Shown piece after piece: positions 56,391 through 64,000 of a stretch of 64,000 nucleotides of DNA. Origin of the DNA: Myxococcales bacterium (GTDB lineage: Bacteria > Myxococcota_A > Bradymonadia > UBA7976 > UBA1532); NCBI GenBank assembly GCA_020633555.1, contig JACKDL010000016.1:94188-158187 (forward strand). Direction: 5' to 3'. Made by a program: the position numbers and the translations under genes. The notes under the pieces are model-generated. The model searched no databases and was not told where the DNA came from. It saw only the letters and a list, made by a program, of their open reading frames with translations. How positions within the stretch are numbered: the stretch's first letter is position 1; every line of letters starts with the position of its first letter.

Positions 56391-57424
56391 CAGGGCCCTT
56401 TCACAGGCGGGACGTCAGCGGCCGGGCGCGCCAACCGGTACAGGGCGTACGCCACCACGGGGACCGCGATCAACTGGCTGGTGCTCAAGGCGCCCCCCAG
56501 CCACAGCCCGCGGTCGTCGGCCCGCAGCAGCTCGATGGCGAAGCGCCCCGCGCCGTAGCCCGCCGCGAACACCCAGAACGCGCGGCCCACGAGCCGGCGC
56601 CGGAGGGCGTAGACGCCGACGAACAGGGCGAGCGCGAGCGCCGCCTCGTAGAGCTGGGTGGGGTGAACCGGCAGGCTGCCGTGGGCGCCTGCGTGCAGCA
56701 GCCCCTGCTCGGCCTGCTCGAGCACCGCGGGCCGACCCACGGCGCAGATCGCGTCACCGGCCACCGTGGCCACCCGGTCCCAGCCCGGGGGGCACGTCGC
56801 GTTGGGGCCCAGCGCCCGCACCGCGCCGTCGAACACCACCCCGAAGGGCCCGGCCGTGGGCTGCCCGAAGCAGCAGCCCGCCAGGAAGCAGCCCACCCGG
56901 CCCACGCCGAGCGCCAGCGGCACCGCGAAGCCGCCCAGATCCAGCACCCGCGCCCGGGCCATGCCCCGGCGGGCCATGAAGCGCAGCCCCACGGCCAGCG
57001 CCGCCAGCAGCCCCCCGAAGAAGGCCAGGCCGCCCTGCCAGAACTTCAGCCAGGCGAAGCAGTCGCGGGCCGGGTGGCAGCGGCCCGCCGCCGGATCGCA
57101 CAGCGCGCCCGCCTGGGCCGCCACGCAGTCGCCGTCCACGGCGCAGGGCACGTGGATGAAGCTGGGCACGTCCACCTGCAGGGGATCCGTGCACAAGTGC
57201 ACGTAATCCATGAAGAAGCCGTCGGCCACCACGTGCAGCAGCCGCGCCCCGAACAGCCCGGCCAGCAGCACCCACAGCCCCAGATCCAGCACGTCCTCGG
57301 GATCCAGCCCCAGCCGCGGCGCGTCGCGGTAGGCCAGCAGCAGGCACAGCAGGAAGCCGCCCGTCAGCAGGGTGAAGTAGCTGGGGATCGCGACCCCGAA
57401 GACCTCGAAGAGGATGGGCCGCAC
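56390..57424 (-). CDS. lgt: Prolipoprotein diacylglyceryl transferase, copy 2, with Cys-rich insertion
   Basis: A 344-residue Lgt paralogue with motifs GGLAFFGGLLAA, GRVGCFLAGCCFG and the ExxR of FAIELLRADD. Two features stand out. Phe replaces the His/Tyr in the first motif. A Cys-rich segment of about 45 residues (from LCTDP to ARDCFAW, five Cys) is inserted before the first motif, and another Cys pair occurs in TCPPGWDRVATVAGDAICAVG. These would face the periplasm. It may have a different lipid donor or protein client, or be a non-catalytic partner. Confidence 0.85.
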   Translation of the reverse strand: MRPILFEVFGVAIPSYFTLLTGGFLLCLLLAYRDAPRLGLDPEDVLDLGLWVLLAGLFGARLLHVVADGFFMDYVHLCTDPLQVDVPSFIHVPCAVDGDCVAAQAGALCDPAAGRCHPARDCFAWLKFWQGGLAFFGGLLAALAVGLRFMARRGMARARVLDLGGFAVPLALGVGRVGCFLAGCCFGQPTAGPFGVVFDGAVRALGPNATCPPGWDRVATVAGDAICAVGRPAVLEQAEQGLLHAGAHGSLPVHPTQLYEAALALALFVGVYALRRRLVGRAFWVFAAGYGAGRFAIELLRADDRGLWLGGALSTSQLIAVPVVAYALYRLARPAADVPPVKGP

Positions 57425-57433
57425 GGCGGCGGA

Positions 57434-58003
57434 TCAGGCCTCGACGCCGTCGGCGCCCTTGGCCGCCTTCGCCGCCTTCTTGGCGGCCGACTCGGCCCGG
57501 GACTGGCGCAGCATGTCCACCACCATCAGCCCCACGCCCACCGAGATGCAGATGTCGGCCACGTTGAAGGTGGGCCAGTAGGCGTCCTGGTAGTGCCACT
57601 GGATGAAGTCCACCACGAAGCCCAGCCGAACGCGATCGATGAGGTTGCCGATGGCGCCGCCCAGGATGAGCATCAGCGACCAGCGCGTCAGGCTGTGCTC
57701 GGCCTTGCGGTACAGGTGGAAGATGACGCCCACCGCCACCACCGAGATGGCCACGAAGAACGGCACCCGCCAGGTCTCGGGCATGTCGCGGAAGATGCTC
57801 CACGCCGCCCCCTTGTTCCCGGCCAGGCGCATGTTCCAGAAGCCCTCGACCCACACCTGGGTGGTGGTGCGGATGTGATCGGCGTCCGTGGGCAGGGTCG
57901 AGCCCTCGGGCCGCAGCAAGGTGTTCACCGCCCAGATCTTGGACCACTGGTCCAGGGCGATGGACAGCACCGAGCCAACGATGAGCAGGAGGTAGCGCTG
58001 CAT
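57434..58003 (-). CDS. lspA: Lipoprotein signal peptidase (signal peptidase II)
   Basis: A 189-residue aspartic protease with four helices. Catalytic Asp residues lie in GGAIGNLIDRV/RLGFVVDFI and TFNVADICISVG; the NKGAAWSIF motif is also present. It removes signal peptides from diacylglyceryl-modified lipoproteins. A Lys/Ala-rich tail (SAAKKAAKAAKGADG) is an extension. The gene starts the lspA-lgt-lgt operon behind a good promoter, with 9 bp to the next gene. Confidence 0.93.
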   Translation of the reverse strand: MQRYLLLIVGSVLSIALDQWSKIWAVNTLLRPEGSTLPTDADHIRTTTQVWVEGFWNMRLAGNKGAAWSIFRDMPETWRVPFFVAISVVAVGVIFHLYRKAEHSLTRWSLMLILGGAIGNLIDRVRLGFVVDFIQWHYQDAYWPTFNVADICISVGVGLMVVDMLRQSRAESAAKKAAKAAKGADGVEA

Positions 58004-58040
58004 GGGCGGAACTCGTCAGGGGGGCTGGTTCGGACGCGCC

Positions 58041-58069
58041 ACCATAGGGGGCGGGCTTTGAGCGTGCAA
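58041..58069 (-). promoter_or_regulatory. Sigma-70-like promoter of the lspA operon
   Basis: On the minus strand TTGCAC (58064-58069), a 17-base spacer and TATGGT (58041-58046) precede lspA by about 38 bases. It has the best -35/spacer combination seen in the window. Confidence 0.55.
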
Positions 58070-58121
58070 CCGGGCCCGCCCGGCGGGCATTCCGGACCGG
58101 CGCGATTCGTGCCGCGCGGAT

Positions 58122-60086
58122 CTACTGCAGCTCGATGGGATCGGCCGTGGCGGGTGCCGCGGTCACGGGGGCCACGATGCGGGCGGGGCGGGTGGCCGGG
58201 GCGCTGGCCGGGCGGGCCACGGGGGTGACCTCGATGGTGCGCGGCTTGGGCGGCTCCACCCGGCGGGCCTTGGGCTCGAGCTCGAAGCTCAGGCTGCGCT
58301 GGGCGCCCTCGTCGGCGGGGTTGATGGTGAACCGCCGCGGCTTGTAGCCGTTCTTCACCAGGGTGAAGGTGGTCTCCTCGGCCACCTGGATGCGGGCGTA
58401 GGTGACGCCCACCTTGCGGCCCGTGCGGTCGTCCATGATGCGCGCACCGCTGGGATCACTGGCGATGACGAACTCCTTGCCCACGGCGGCGTCGGGCGGG
58501 GCGGCGTCCTGGGGCCCGGCGTCCTTCAACGCAGCGTCCGCAGCGGCCGAAGCGGGGGCGGCCGTGGTGGGCGCGCGTCCGCCCACGCTCGGGGTCGTGG
58601 AGGCCAGCGTCTGGCCGACGCCCGCGTCGGGCACGGCCGGTTCGCCGCCGCTCATCATGAAGGCCACGCCCGCGCCCACCGCCACCAGCGCCACCAACAG
58701 GATGGCCAGCAGGGGGGCCTTGCTGCGGGGCGCCTGCAGGTCGGACGGGTCCATGGCCAGCGGCATGGATCCCACCTCGAAGGCGGTGGGGTCCGAGGCC
58801 GACATGGCCGCCTCGGCCAACACCTCGGTGTTGCCGCCCACCGCGCCGTGGGCCGTGCTGTCGCTGCCCTGGGGGATGATGGCCGGCCCCACGATGGAGG
58901 GGGTGCCGTCGCCGCCCACCAGGGTGGGGGGCAGCCGGTCGGCGTAGGCCTCGTAGGGGGCGCCGTCGAGGATGGCGTCCACCGCGTCCAGCTCGGCCAG
59001 CAGCACGTCGGCGCTGGCCTGGCGGCCGTCGGGGTGCTTGGCCAGCGCCTTGAAGACCACCGCCTCCAGCGCGGGCGGCACCTCGGGCGGGTTGTCGAGC
59101 TGCCGGAAGGGCCGGGCGTGCTGGTTGACGTGGGCGATGAGGATCGACAGCGGGTTGTCGCCCTGGAAGGGCGCCTCGCCCGCCAGCATCTCGTAGAGGA
59201 TGATGCCCAGGGCGTAGATGTCCGAGCGCCGGTCCAGGTTGGTGCTGCGGGCCTGCTCGGGGCTCATGTACTTCGGGGTGCCGAAGATCATGCCGGCCTG
59301 GGTGAGCGTGCCCTCCTTGCCGTCGAACTCCTTCAGCTTGGCCACGCCGAAGTCGAGCACCTTCACGAAGTCGCGCTCGCCCTGCACGTCGGCCAGGAAG
59401 ATGTTGTCGGGCTTCAGATCGCGGTGGATGATCCCCGCCCGATGGGCCTCGGCCAGGCTCTTGCAGACCTGCCGCATGATGTGGACCGCCCGCTTGGGGG
59501 CCATGCGGGGCTTGCGGGCCAGCTCCTGCGCCAGGCTGTGCCCGCGCAGGTACTCCATGGCGATGTACAGGACGTGGTCGTCCGTCTGCCCGAAGTCGTA
59601 GATCTTGATGGTGTTGGGGTGGGTGAGCCGGCTGGCGGCCAGCGCCTCCTGGTGGAAGCGGCGCACCACCGTCTCGTTCTCGACGAACTCGTCCAGCAGC
59701 ACCTTGAGGGCGATGTCGCGCTGCACGGCGGGCTGACGGGCCTTGTACACGGCGCCCATGCCGCCCTTGCCGATGAGGGCCTGCACCTCGTAGCGGTCGC
59801 CCAGGTTGCGGCCGATCATCGGATCGTCCGCCTTCTTGCGCACCTGGGGCTCGGCCCACTTGCCGAAGTTCTCGTCGCGCAGGGCCTCGTGATCGCCGGT
59901 GGCCAGGGTGGCGTCGCCGCCCATGGCGGGCGCGTGGGCGCGGATGGTGCGGTCCGTGGGCGGGGCCTGCGTGGGCTCCGGCGGCTGGCGCGCCTTCAGC
60001 TCCTCGGCGGTGAGCAGCCGCTCGCCGTCGTTGGGGCAGTGGGAGCGATCGCCCTCGTAGCCGCACACCGGGCAGTGCTTGTTCAC
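58122..60086 (-). CDS. Ser/Thr protein kinase with zinc-ribbon and PEGA domain
   Basis: A 654-residue Hanks-type kinase; GTG start after GAGAGGAGC. The N-terminus is a zinc-ribbon-like CPVCG/HCPNDG motif (Cys5, Cys8, Cys17). The kinase domain spans about 98-370: GKGGMG loop, Lys128, HRDLKPDN with Asp223, DFG with Asp245, and GTPKYMSPEQA. A transmembrane helix near residue 460 leads to an Ala/Pro-rich stretch and then a PEGA-like beta domain (SDPSGARIMDDRTG). It therefore has a periplasmic sensor linked to a cytoplasmic kinase. Divergent from the methyltransferase at 60215. Confidence 0.92.
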   Translation of the reverse strand: MNKHCPVCGYEGDRSHCPNDGERLLTAEELKARQPPEPTQAPPTDRTIRAHAPAMGGDATLATGDHEALRDENFGKWAEPQVRKKADDPMIGRNLGDRYEVQALIGKGGMGAVYKARQPAVQRDIALKVLLDEFVENETVVRRFHQEALAASRLTHPNTIKIYDFGQTDDHVLYIAMEYLRGHSLAQELARKPRMAPKRAVHIMRQVCKSLAEAHRAGIIHRDLKPDNIFLADVQGERDFVKVLDFGVAKLKEFDGKEGTLTQAGMIFGTPKYMSPEQARSTNLDRRSDIYALGIILYEMLAGEAPFQGDNPLSILIAHVNQHARPFRQLDNPPEVPPALEAVVFKALAKHPDGRQASADVLLAELDAVDAILDGAPYEAYADRLPPTLVGGDGTPSIVGPAIIPQGSDSTAHGAVGGNTEVLAEAAMSASDPTAFEVGSMPLAMDPSDLQAPRSKAPLLAILLVALVAVGAGVAFMMSGGEPAVPDAGVGQTLASTTPSVGGRAPTTAAPASAAADAALKDAGPQDAAPPDAAVGKEFVIASDPSGARIMDDRTGRKVGVTYARIQVAEETTFTLVKNGYKPRRFTINPADEGAQRSLSFELEPKARRVEPPKPRTIEVTPVARPASAPATRPARIVAPVTAAPATADPIELQ

Positions 60087-60111
60087 CGAAGCTCCTCTCG
60101 AGACCCCGCGC

Positions 60112-60117
60112 AGTCTA
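60112..60117 (-). promoter_or_regulatory. Possible -10 element (TAGACT) of the kinase gene
   Basis: On the minus strand TAGACT lies about 25 bases upstream of the GTG at 60086, leaving room for the AGGAG ribosome site. No good -35. Confidence 0.3.
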
Positions 60118-60157
60118 CCCGCGCCCTTGCCCGCCGGCCACCACCGACCCGCGCGGC

Positions 60158-60186
60158 TTGCGTCCCAAGCGCTGGGGCGCCAGAAT
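60158..60186 (+). promoter_or_regulatory. Sigma-70-like promoter of the methyltransferase
   Basis: TTGCGT (60158-60163), a 17-base spacer and CAGAAT (60181-60186), about 28 bases upstream of the ATG at 60215. Confidence 0.45.
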
Positions 60187-60214
60187 CCGGCGCCCTCATG
60201 ACCCGGACGGCCTG

Positions 60215-60925
60215 ATGAAAGACAACCGCAGCTACTACGACGACTTCGCAGGCTGGTACGAGCGCGAGCGCCACCACGGCTACCACGCCATGCTCGACCG
60301 GCTGCAGGTGGGCATCGCCCGCCCGCTCAGCGTGGGCAAGGACGTGCTGGAGCTTGGCTGCGGCACGGGGCTGATCCTCAAGGAGATCGACCCCTTCGCT
60401 CGCAAGGCCGTGGGGCTGGACATCAGCCGCGGCATGCTCGAGCAGGCCCGCGGCCGGGGGCTGAACGTCATGGCGGGCTCGGCCACCGACCTGCCCTTCG
60501 CCGACGGCAGCTTCGACTTCGTCTACAGCTTCAAGGTGCTGGCCCACGTGCAGGCCATCGAGCAGGCCATGCGCGAGGTGCACCGGGTGCTGCGGCCCGG
60601 CGGCAAGGCGGCGCTGGAGTTCTACAACAAGACCTCGCTGCGCTACCTGATCAAGAAGTTCAAGCGGCCCAACAAGGTCAGCGATCAGACCAACGACCAC
60701 GAGGTCTACACCCGCTACGACAGCCTGAGCGAGGTGCGCCGCTACCTGCCCAACGGCCTGAAGGTGGTGGATGTGCGGGGGGTGCGGGTGTTCACGCCCT
60801 TCGCCCAGGCCCACAAGGTGCCCGGCGTGGCGCAGGTGCTGGGCACGGCGGAGCGCATCGCCCGCGACCGCGCGGTGACCGCCCGCCTGGGCGGCTTCCT
60901 GGTGGTCATCGTCGAGAAAGCCTGA
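60215..60925 (+). CDS. SAM-dependent methyltransferase (class I)
   Basis: A 236-residue cytosolic methyltransferase. Motif I VLELGCGTGLI binds SAM; motif II is VGLDISRGMLEQA; the region LPFADGSFDFVYSF and the EVHRVLRPGGKAALEF strand follow. It resembles UbiE/COQ5-type enzymes. The acceptor is unknown. Start 60215 is preferred over an upstream in-frame codon because the promoter at 60158-60186 would lie inside a longer gene. Confidence 0.85.
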   Translation: MKDNRSYYDDFAGWYERERHHGYHAMLDRLQVGIARPLSVGKDVLELGCGTGLILKEIDPFARKAVGLDISRGMLEQARGRGLNVMAGSATDLPFADGSFDFVYSFKVLAHVQAIEQAMREVHRVLRPGGKAALEFYNKTSLRYLIKKFKRPNKVSDQTNDHEVYTRYDSLSEVRRYLPNGLKVVDVRGVRVFTPFAQAHKVPGVAQVLGTAERIARDRAVTARLGGFLVVIVEKA

Positions 60926-60946
60926 GCCGGGGGCTGGCCTGGGCCG

Positions 60947-60974
60947 GCTACAGCACCGCGGCTACAGCACCGCG
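60947..60974. repeat. 14-bp tandem duplication at a gene end
   Basis: GCTACAGCACCGCG occurs twice in direct succession (60947-60960 and 60961-60974). The second copy contains the stop codon of the DUF5916 gene. Confidence 0.85.
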
Positions 60975-63100
60975 TCCAGCCACCAGGTCAGCTTCAGCAC
61001 TGCGCGGCGCTCGCGGCCGTGCAGGCCGCCGGCGTAGCCCATGTCTTCCTGGTACACCACGAACAGATCGCTGCCCGGCAGGTAGCGCCAGCGCAGGCGG
61101 GCCAACCCGCGCACGCCCTCCTCCACCGAGTTCACCTGGGCCAGCAGATCCATGAACAGGGTGGTGCTCACGGCCACGGTGGGCCCCGCGTTCAGCGCCA
61201 GGGTGTGGCGGGCGCCGTGGCCGGGCAGGTCCAGCCGGGCGGCGGCGCCGCTGACGGCGAAGCGCAGGTGGGCGCCCGCGTAGGCCTGGGCGCTCACGTC
61301 GGCCCGGAGGCGGCGCCCGCCGAAGAAGGCGTCGTCCACGCTCAGGGTCAGGCTGCCGTTGGGGTTGCGCTGGCTGGCGCTGCTCAGCGACAGGCCGGCG
61401 TAGGGGCCCGCGTAGCTGCCCGCCGCCACCGGCAGGCCGGGCACCACTTCGAAGTCGCTGACCACCACGTCCGAGCGCCAGCCGCCAAAGGCGCCGAGCT
61501 GCCAGTTGGTGCGGCCTTGCAGCCACACCTCGGCCCCGGCGTCCGCCGACCGGGCCTCGCTGAGGTCGGCGGACCGCTCCCAGACCACGATGGGCACCAC
61601 CTGCAGCCGCGCGACGGCCCCCTGGAAGAAGGTCCACCACGGCGCCTGGGCGGTGGTGGTCACCACGTCGCGGCGGCGCACGAAGCCCACCGCGGGGTCG
61701 AAGTCCTGGTCCACCCGGCGCACGGTCAGGCTGGGCTGCCAGGCCTGGCCCTGGTAGCGCAGCCGCACCTGGCTGGAGTCGCCGAGCGGCGCGCCCTCGG
61801 TCTGCGTCAGCGACGTGAACCCGGCCAGCTCCAGGCGGCGGTCCAGCAGGCGCACGGCGCCGTCCAGCCCGCTGGCCACGTGGGTGGGCAGCTCGGCGGC
61901 CCCGTCCAGCCCGTGCCGGGCGGTCCCGATGATCCCCAGGTGCCCGCCGCCCTCGAAGATGTACTTGAAGCGCCAGGCCGCGTGGTTGGCCACCGGCTGC
62001 CCGCCCGCCTCGGGCGTGGCCACGTTCAGCAGGCCGAACTGGACGTCCCCGGCCTGCCCGTACAGCTTCGCGCCCCCCAAAAGCGGCTGCGCCACGCCGG
62101 CGGCGTCCAGCCCGATCTGCCGCGAGAAGAAAACCTGGGACTGGCCCCGCTCGCCGAACTCGAAGATCTGCAGCCCGGTGAGGAAGAAGGGGCGCTTCTC
62201 GGGCAGGAACAGCGGGAAGCGATCCAGGTTGATCAGCTCGTCGTCCAGATCCACCTCGGCGAAGTCGGTGAGCGCCGTCAGCTCGCCCCAGGTGTCCTCG
62301 CCCAGCCGCACCCGCAGATCGCCGCCCAGGCGCACGTCCACCGCGTCGCCCGACCAGGCGTCATCGCCCGGGTGCTTCACCAGGCCGTAGGGGATGAGGG
62401 TCAGCGGCCGCCCCGGCACGCCCACGTCCTGCAGCCCGCGCAGCGTGCCGTAGTGGGTGGCGGCGGCCGGCCCGAACTCGGGCGGCAGGGGCGCCCAGTC
62501 GTCGGTGGCGGTGCGCGCGTTGTGGTCGCGGGTGATGTTCAGGCCCAGCACCCGCTCGCCGGGCCGCCGGGTCAGCCCCAGGGCGGTGTAGGGCAGGCGA
62601 AACTCCGCCACCCACCGGTCGGGGTGGACCTGGGTGGCCGCCTGCCACACGGCATCGAACTCCCGGCGGAACACCCGCCCGTTGTCCAGCGCGATGTAGT
62701 CGATGCGCGCCCCGGCGGGGTTCACCACGAAGCCCAGCGTGGTGCGCCGGTCCAGCAGCACGTCCAGCTTCACGGTCACGGCGTCGTCCGCCCAGATGCG
62801 CGAGGCGTCCCGGGTCAGCTCCAGGGCCCGGGGCCTCTCGCCCGGCAGCAACCCCAGCTCGATGCCCACGTACAGCGCCTGCGCGTCGTACAGCACCCGG
62901 AACCGGGTGTGCGCCGGCGAGGGCTGCCCCGGCGCGGGCGTGCGCTCGGTGAAGCCGGTGCCCGCGGGCGCCTGACCCCAGGGCGCCTCGTCCAGCCGCC
63001 CGTCGACCGTGATCGGGGTGTCGCTGCGGGGGTGCGCGGTCAGGCTGGGGGCGGCCGGCGGGGGGGCGGCCAGCAGCAGGGTGAGCAGGGCGGAGAGCAT
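60962..63100 (-). CDS. DUF5916 protein with N-terminal CBM9-like domain
   Basis: A 712-residue exported protein; start 63100 gives signal LSALLTLLLAAPPPAA. Residues about 25-220 are a CBM9-like domain (ITVDGRLDEAPWGQA, FRVLYDAQALYVGIEL, WVAEFRLPYTALGL). The rest matches DUF5916, an outer-membrane-barrel-like region with FAEVDLDDELINLDRFPLFL and PEKRPFFLTGLQIFEFGE. These proteins may bind sugars at the outer membrane. The barrel ends LKLTWWLDAVL. Function beyond this is not known. Confidence 0.87.
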   Translation of the reverse strand: MLSALLTLLLAAPPPAAPSLTAHPRSDTPITVDGRLDEAPWGQAPAGTGFTERTPAPGQPSPAHTRFRVLYDAQALYVGIELGLLPGERPRALELTRDASRIWADDAVTVKLDVLLDRRTTLGFVVNPAGARIDYIALDNGRVFRREFDAVWQAATQVHPDRWVAEFRLPYTALGLTRRPGERVLGLNITRDHNARTATDDWAPLPPEFGPAAATHYGTLRGLQDVGVPGRPLTLIPYGLVKHPGDDAWSGDAVDVRLGGDLRVRLGEDTWGELTALTDFAEVDLDDELINLDRFPLFLPEKRPFFLTGLQIFEFGERGQSQVFFSRQIGLDAAGVAQPLLGGAKLYGQAGDVQFGLLNVATPEAGGQPVANHAAWRFKYIFEGGGHLGIIGTARHGLDGAAELPTHVASGLDGAVRLLDRRLELAGFTSLTQTEGAPLGDSSQVRLRYQGQAWQPSLTVRRVDQDFDPAVGFVRRRDVVTTTAQAPWWTFFQGAVARLQVVPIVVWERSADLSEARSADAGAEVWLQGRTNWQLGAFGGWRSDVVVSDFEVVPGLPVAAGSYAGPYAGLSLSSASQRNPNGSLTLSVDDAFFGGRRLRADVSAQAYAGAHLRFAVSGAAARLDLPGHGARHTLALNAGPTVAVSTTLFMDLLAQVNSVEEGVRGLARLRWRYLPGSDLFVVYQEDMGYAGGLHGRERRAVLKLTWWLDAVL

Positions 63101-63172
63101 GGCGGGCGAGGGTGCCGAAGAGGGCCGCTCGAGGCAACGGCTGCGCCCAAGGGGCTCGCCACCCCACAGGGC

Positions 63173-63201
63173 TTGCCGGGCCTGACGGCCCGCACTACGT
63201 T
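63173..63201 (+). promoter_or_regulatory. Sigma-70-like promoter of the 63255 gene
   Basis: TTGCCG (63173-63178), a 17-base spacer and TACGTT (63196-63201), about 54 bases upstream of the GTG. The spacer contains a 6-bp inverted repeat (63177-63182 with 63187-63192). Confidence 0.5.
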
Positions 63202-63217
63202 GGCGGGGACCGTCAGG
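63181..63217 (+). promoter_or_regulatory. Inverted repeat around the -10 element, operator-like
   Basis: CCTGACGG (63181-63188) and its exact complement CCGTCAGG (63210-63217) flank the -10 element of the promoter for the 63255 gene. A separate 6-bp stem (63206-63211 with 63217-63222) overlaps the likely start point. It could be a repressor site or a leader hairpin. Confidence 0.4.
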
Positions 63218-63254
63218 GTCCCAACACGCAGCCACCGGAGAGAGGGGAGAGACC

Positions 63255-63860
63255 GTGCCGTACCGCCACGTCTACCAGAGCTTCGAGGTCCGCCGCCTGC
63301 TCCAGCAGGCCGAGCACTCGCCGTCCCCCATCACGGGCGTAGACGCCCACTCGCGGGGCCTGCACGCCATCCGTACCCCGGGCGGCGTGGGGGTCAGCCA
63401 GGCCGAGATGATGGACCGCACCCACAAGCGGGTGGGCGAGAGCAACAACGCCTTCAAGAACCGTGGCGGCGCGGTGCGCACCTCGACCTTCAAGAACGTC
63501 ATCCAGCAGGCCGACGCGGCCTGCCAGGCGCTCAACTCGCCCAAGGGGCAGCAGGCCCTGGGGCTGCTGGACGCGCCGGTGCATGCCGGCAAGAACCTGC
63601 GGCTGACCCTCGAGGTCGGGCCCATCCGCGAGGCTGGCTTCCTGGGCGCGACCCCCGCGCCGCGGATGCACACGGTGCACAAGAACAACGCGGCGGTGCA
63701 GAGCCCCACCGGCGGTGCCCGCGGCGTGCGCGTGATCATCGACCGGGCGCCGGGCCAGGCCGAGATCCACATTCAGACCTGCTTCCCGCTGGATAACCTG
63801 GCGAACTCCAGCTTCACCATCCGCGACATGGGCGCGAACGTGAACGTGGCCACCGGCTGA
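63255..63860 (+). CDS. Possible BECR-fold (RNase A-like) domain protein
   Basis: A 201-residue cytosolic protein; the GTG start has GGGGAGA upstream. I see no signal peptide or membrane segment. The order of blocks recalls bacterial RNase A-like toxin domains: an early His (GLHAIRTPG), a helix AEMMDRTHKRVGE, a segment with FKNVIQQADAACQAL, then strands NLRLTLEVG and GVRVIIDRAPGQAEIHI closed by a QTCFPLD terminus. The match is by eye and weak. A plain hypothetical protein is the alternative. No immunity gene is recognised before the window ends. Confidence 0.7.
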   Translation: MPYRHVYQSFEVRRLLQQAEHSPSPITGVDAHSRGLHAIRTPGGVGVSQAEMMDRTHKRVGESNNAFKNRGGAVRTSTFKNVIQQADAACQALNSPKGQQALGLLDAPVHAGKNLRLTLEVGPIREAGFLGATPAPRMHTVHKNNAAVQSPTGGARGVRVIIDRAPGQAEIHIQTCFPLDNLANSSFTIRDMGANVNVATG

Positions 63861-63878
63861 CAGCCGTCCGCCCGGCGG

Positions 63879-64000
63879 TCAGAACCCCAGCGGGTTCGGC
63901 CGCGCCTTCTGCAGGCGCTGCAGCAGGCCGATAGCCTCCCAGCAGGCCGTCTCCTTCCCCGCGTCGCAGGCCTTCCCGTACCAATCCTTCGCGTCGCGCA
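63879..64000 (-). CDS. Truncated Sel1-repeat protein (3' end)
   Basis: Forty codons before a stop at 63879; the gene runs off the right edge of the window, so its N-terminus is missing. The visible part, DWYGKACDAGKETACWEAIG followed by LLQRLQ, is a Sel1-like repeat with the Cys spacing of bacterial Sel1 lipoproteins. It converges on the 63255 gene with an 18-bp gap. Confidence 0.65.
   Translation of the reverse strand, partial: RDAKDWYGKACDAGKETACWEAIGLLQRLQKARPNPLGF

Noticed and set aside
55419..57424. A single split lgt gene (frameshift)
   Set aside because: Both frames carry complete Lgt motif sets and separate N-termini, so they are two paralogues and not halves of one gene.

Overview
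The window is about 70% GC and almost completely coding, with roughly 52 protein genes packed on both strands. The family mix suggests an uncultured myxobacterium-like member of the Myxococcota (former Deltaproteobacteria). It includes DUF1552/DUF1592 pairs, an IgGFc-binding-type surface lipoprotein, a zinc-ribbon/PEGA Ser/Thr kinase, Cys-rich D-x-D-G-D surface modules, and many Gly- or Pro-rich lipoproteins. This assignment is inferred from protein families. No rRNA, tRNA, CRISPR array, insertion sequence or phage gene was seen.

Layout. 1-7321: one tight + strand operon of secreted proteins, namely a truncated first gene, an OB-like lipoprotein, an outer-membrane barrel candidate, a lamin-tail-domain lipoprotein and two phospholipase-D-like lipoproteins. 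7336-11405: a P-loop/winged-helix regulator divergent from a Cys-rich lipoprotein. 11406-11776: the only long non-coding gap, holding a nested palindrome and a terminator-like hairpin. 11777-18669: a TolC/MacB/MacA-type efflux operon divergent from a response regulator and histidine kinase pair. 18638-26629: enoyl-CoA isomerase, two surface lipoproteins, a hydrolase, phosphatidylserine synthase, DUF2461, and a nucleotidyltransferase fused to a CDP-alcohol phosphatidyltransferase. 26827-33461: small unknowns, a DUF2914 protein, threonine dehydratase, a second sensor kinase, a TPR protein and a rhodanese. 33475-38090: a DUF1552/DUF1592 pair and a formylglycine-enzyme-like lipoprotein. 38162-43274: an orphan lipoprotein and a five-gene operon ending in TerC. 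43243-47641: a ThiD-like kinase homologue, a barrel candidate, isocitrate dehydrogenase and a PQQ-type sugar dehydrogenase. 47673-55447: a 1298-residue modular lipoprotein divergent from a 1004-residue TPR protein and DUF5995. 55419-58003: lspA and two lgt genes. 58122-64000: Ser/Thr kinase, methyltransferase, a DUF5916 barrel, a possible BECR-fold RNase and a truncated Sel1-repeat gene.

How it fits together. The dominant theme is the cell envelope. At least 13 predicted lipoproteins lie in the same 64 kb as lspA and two lgt paralogues, which mature lipoproteins. Gene organisation is unusually compact. Most operon neighbours share ATGA, GTGA or TGATG start/stop overlaps, and four convergent pairs overlap 29-47 bp at their 3' ends. 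The most unusual candidates are the phospholipase-D/lamin-tail/OB operon at the left edge, the carbohydrate-binding-module insertion in the DUF1592 cytochrome-like lipoprotein, the second Lgt with a Cys-rich insertion, and the possible RNase gene at 63255 with an inverted repeat around its promoter.

Functions are family-level calls made by reading motifs; no database search was run.
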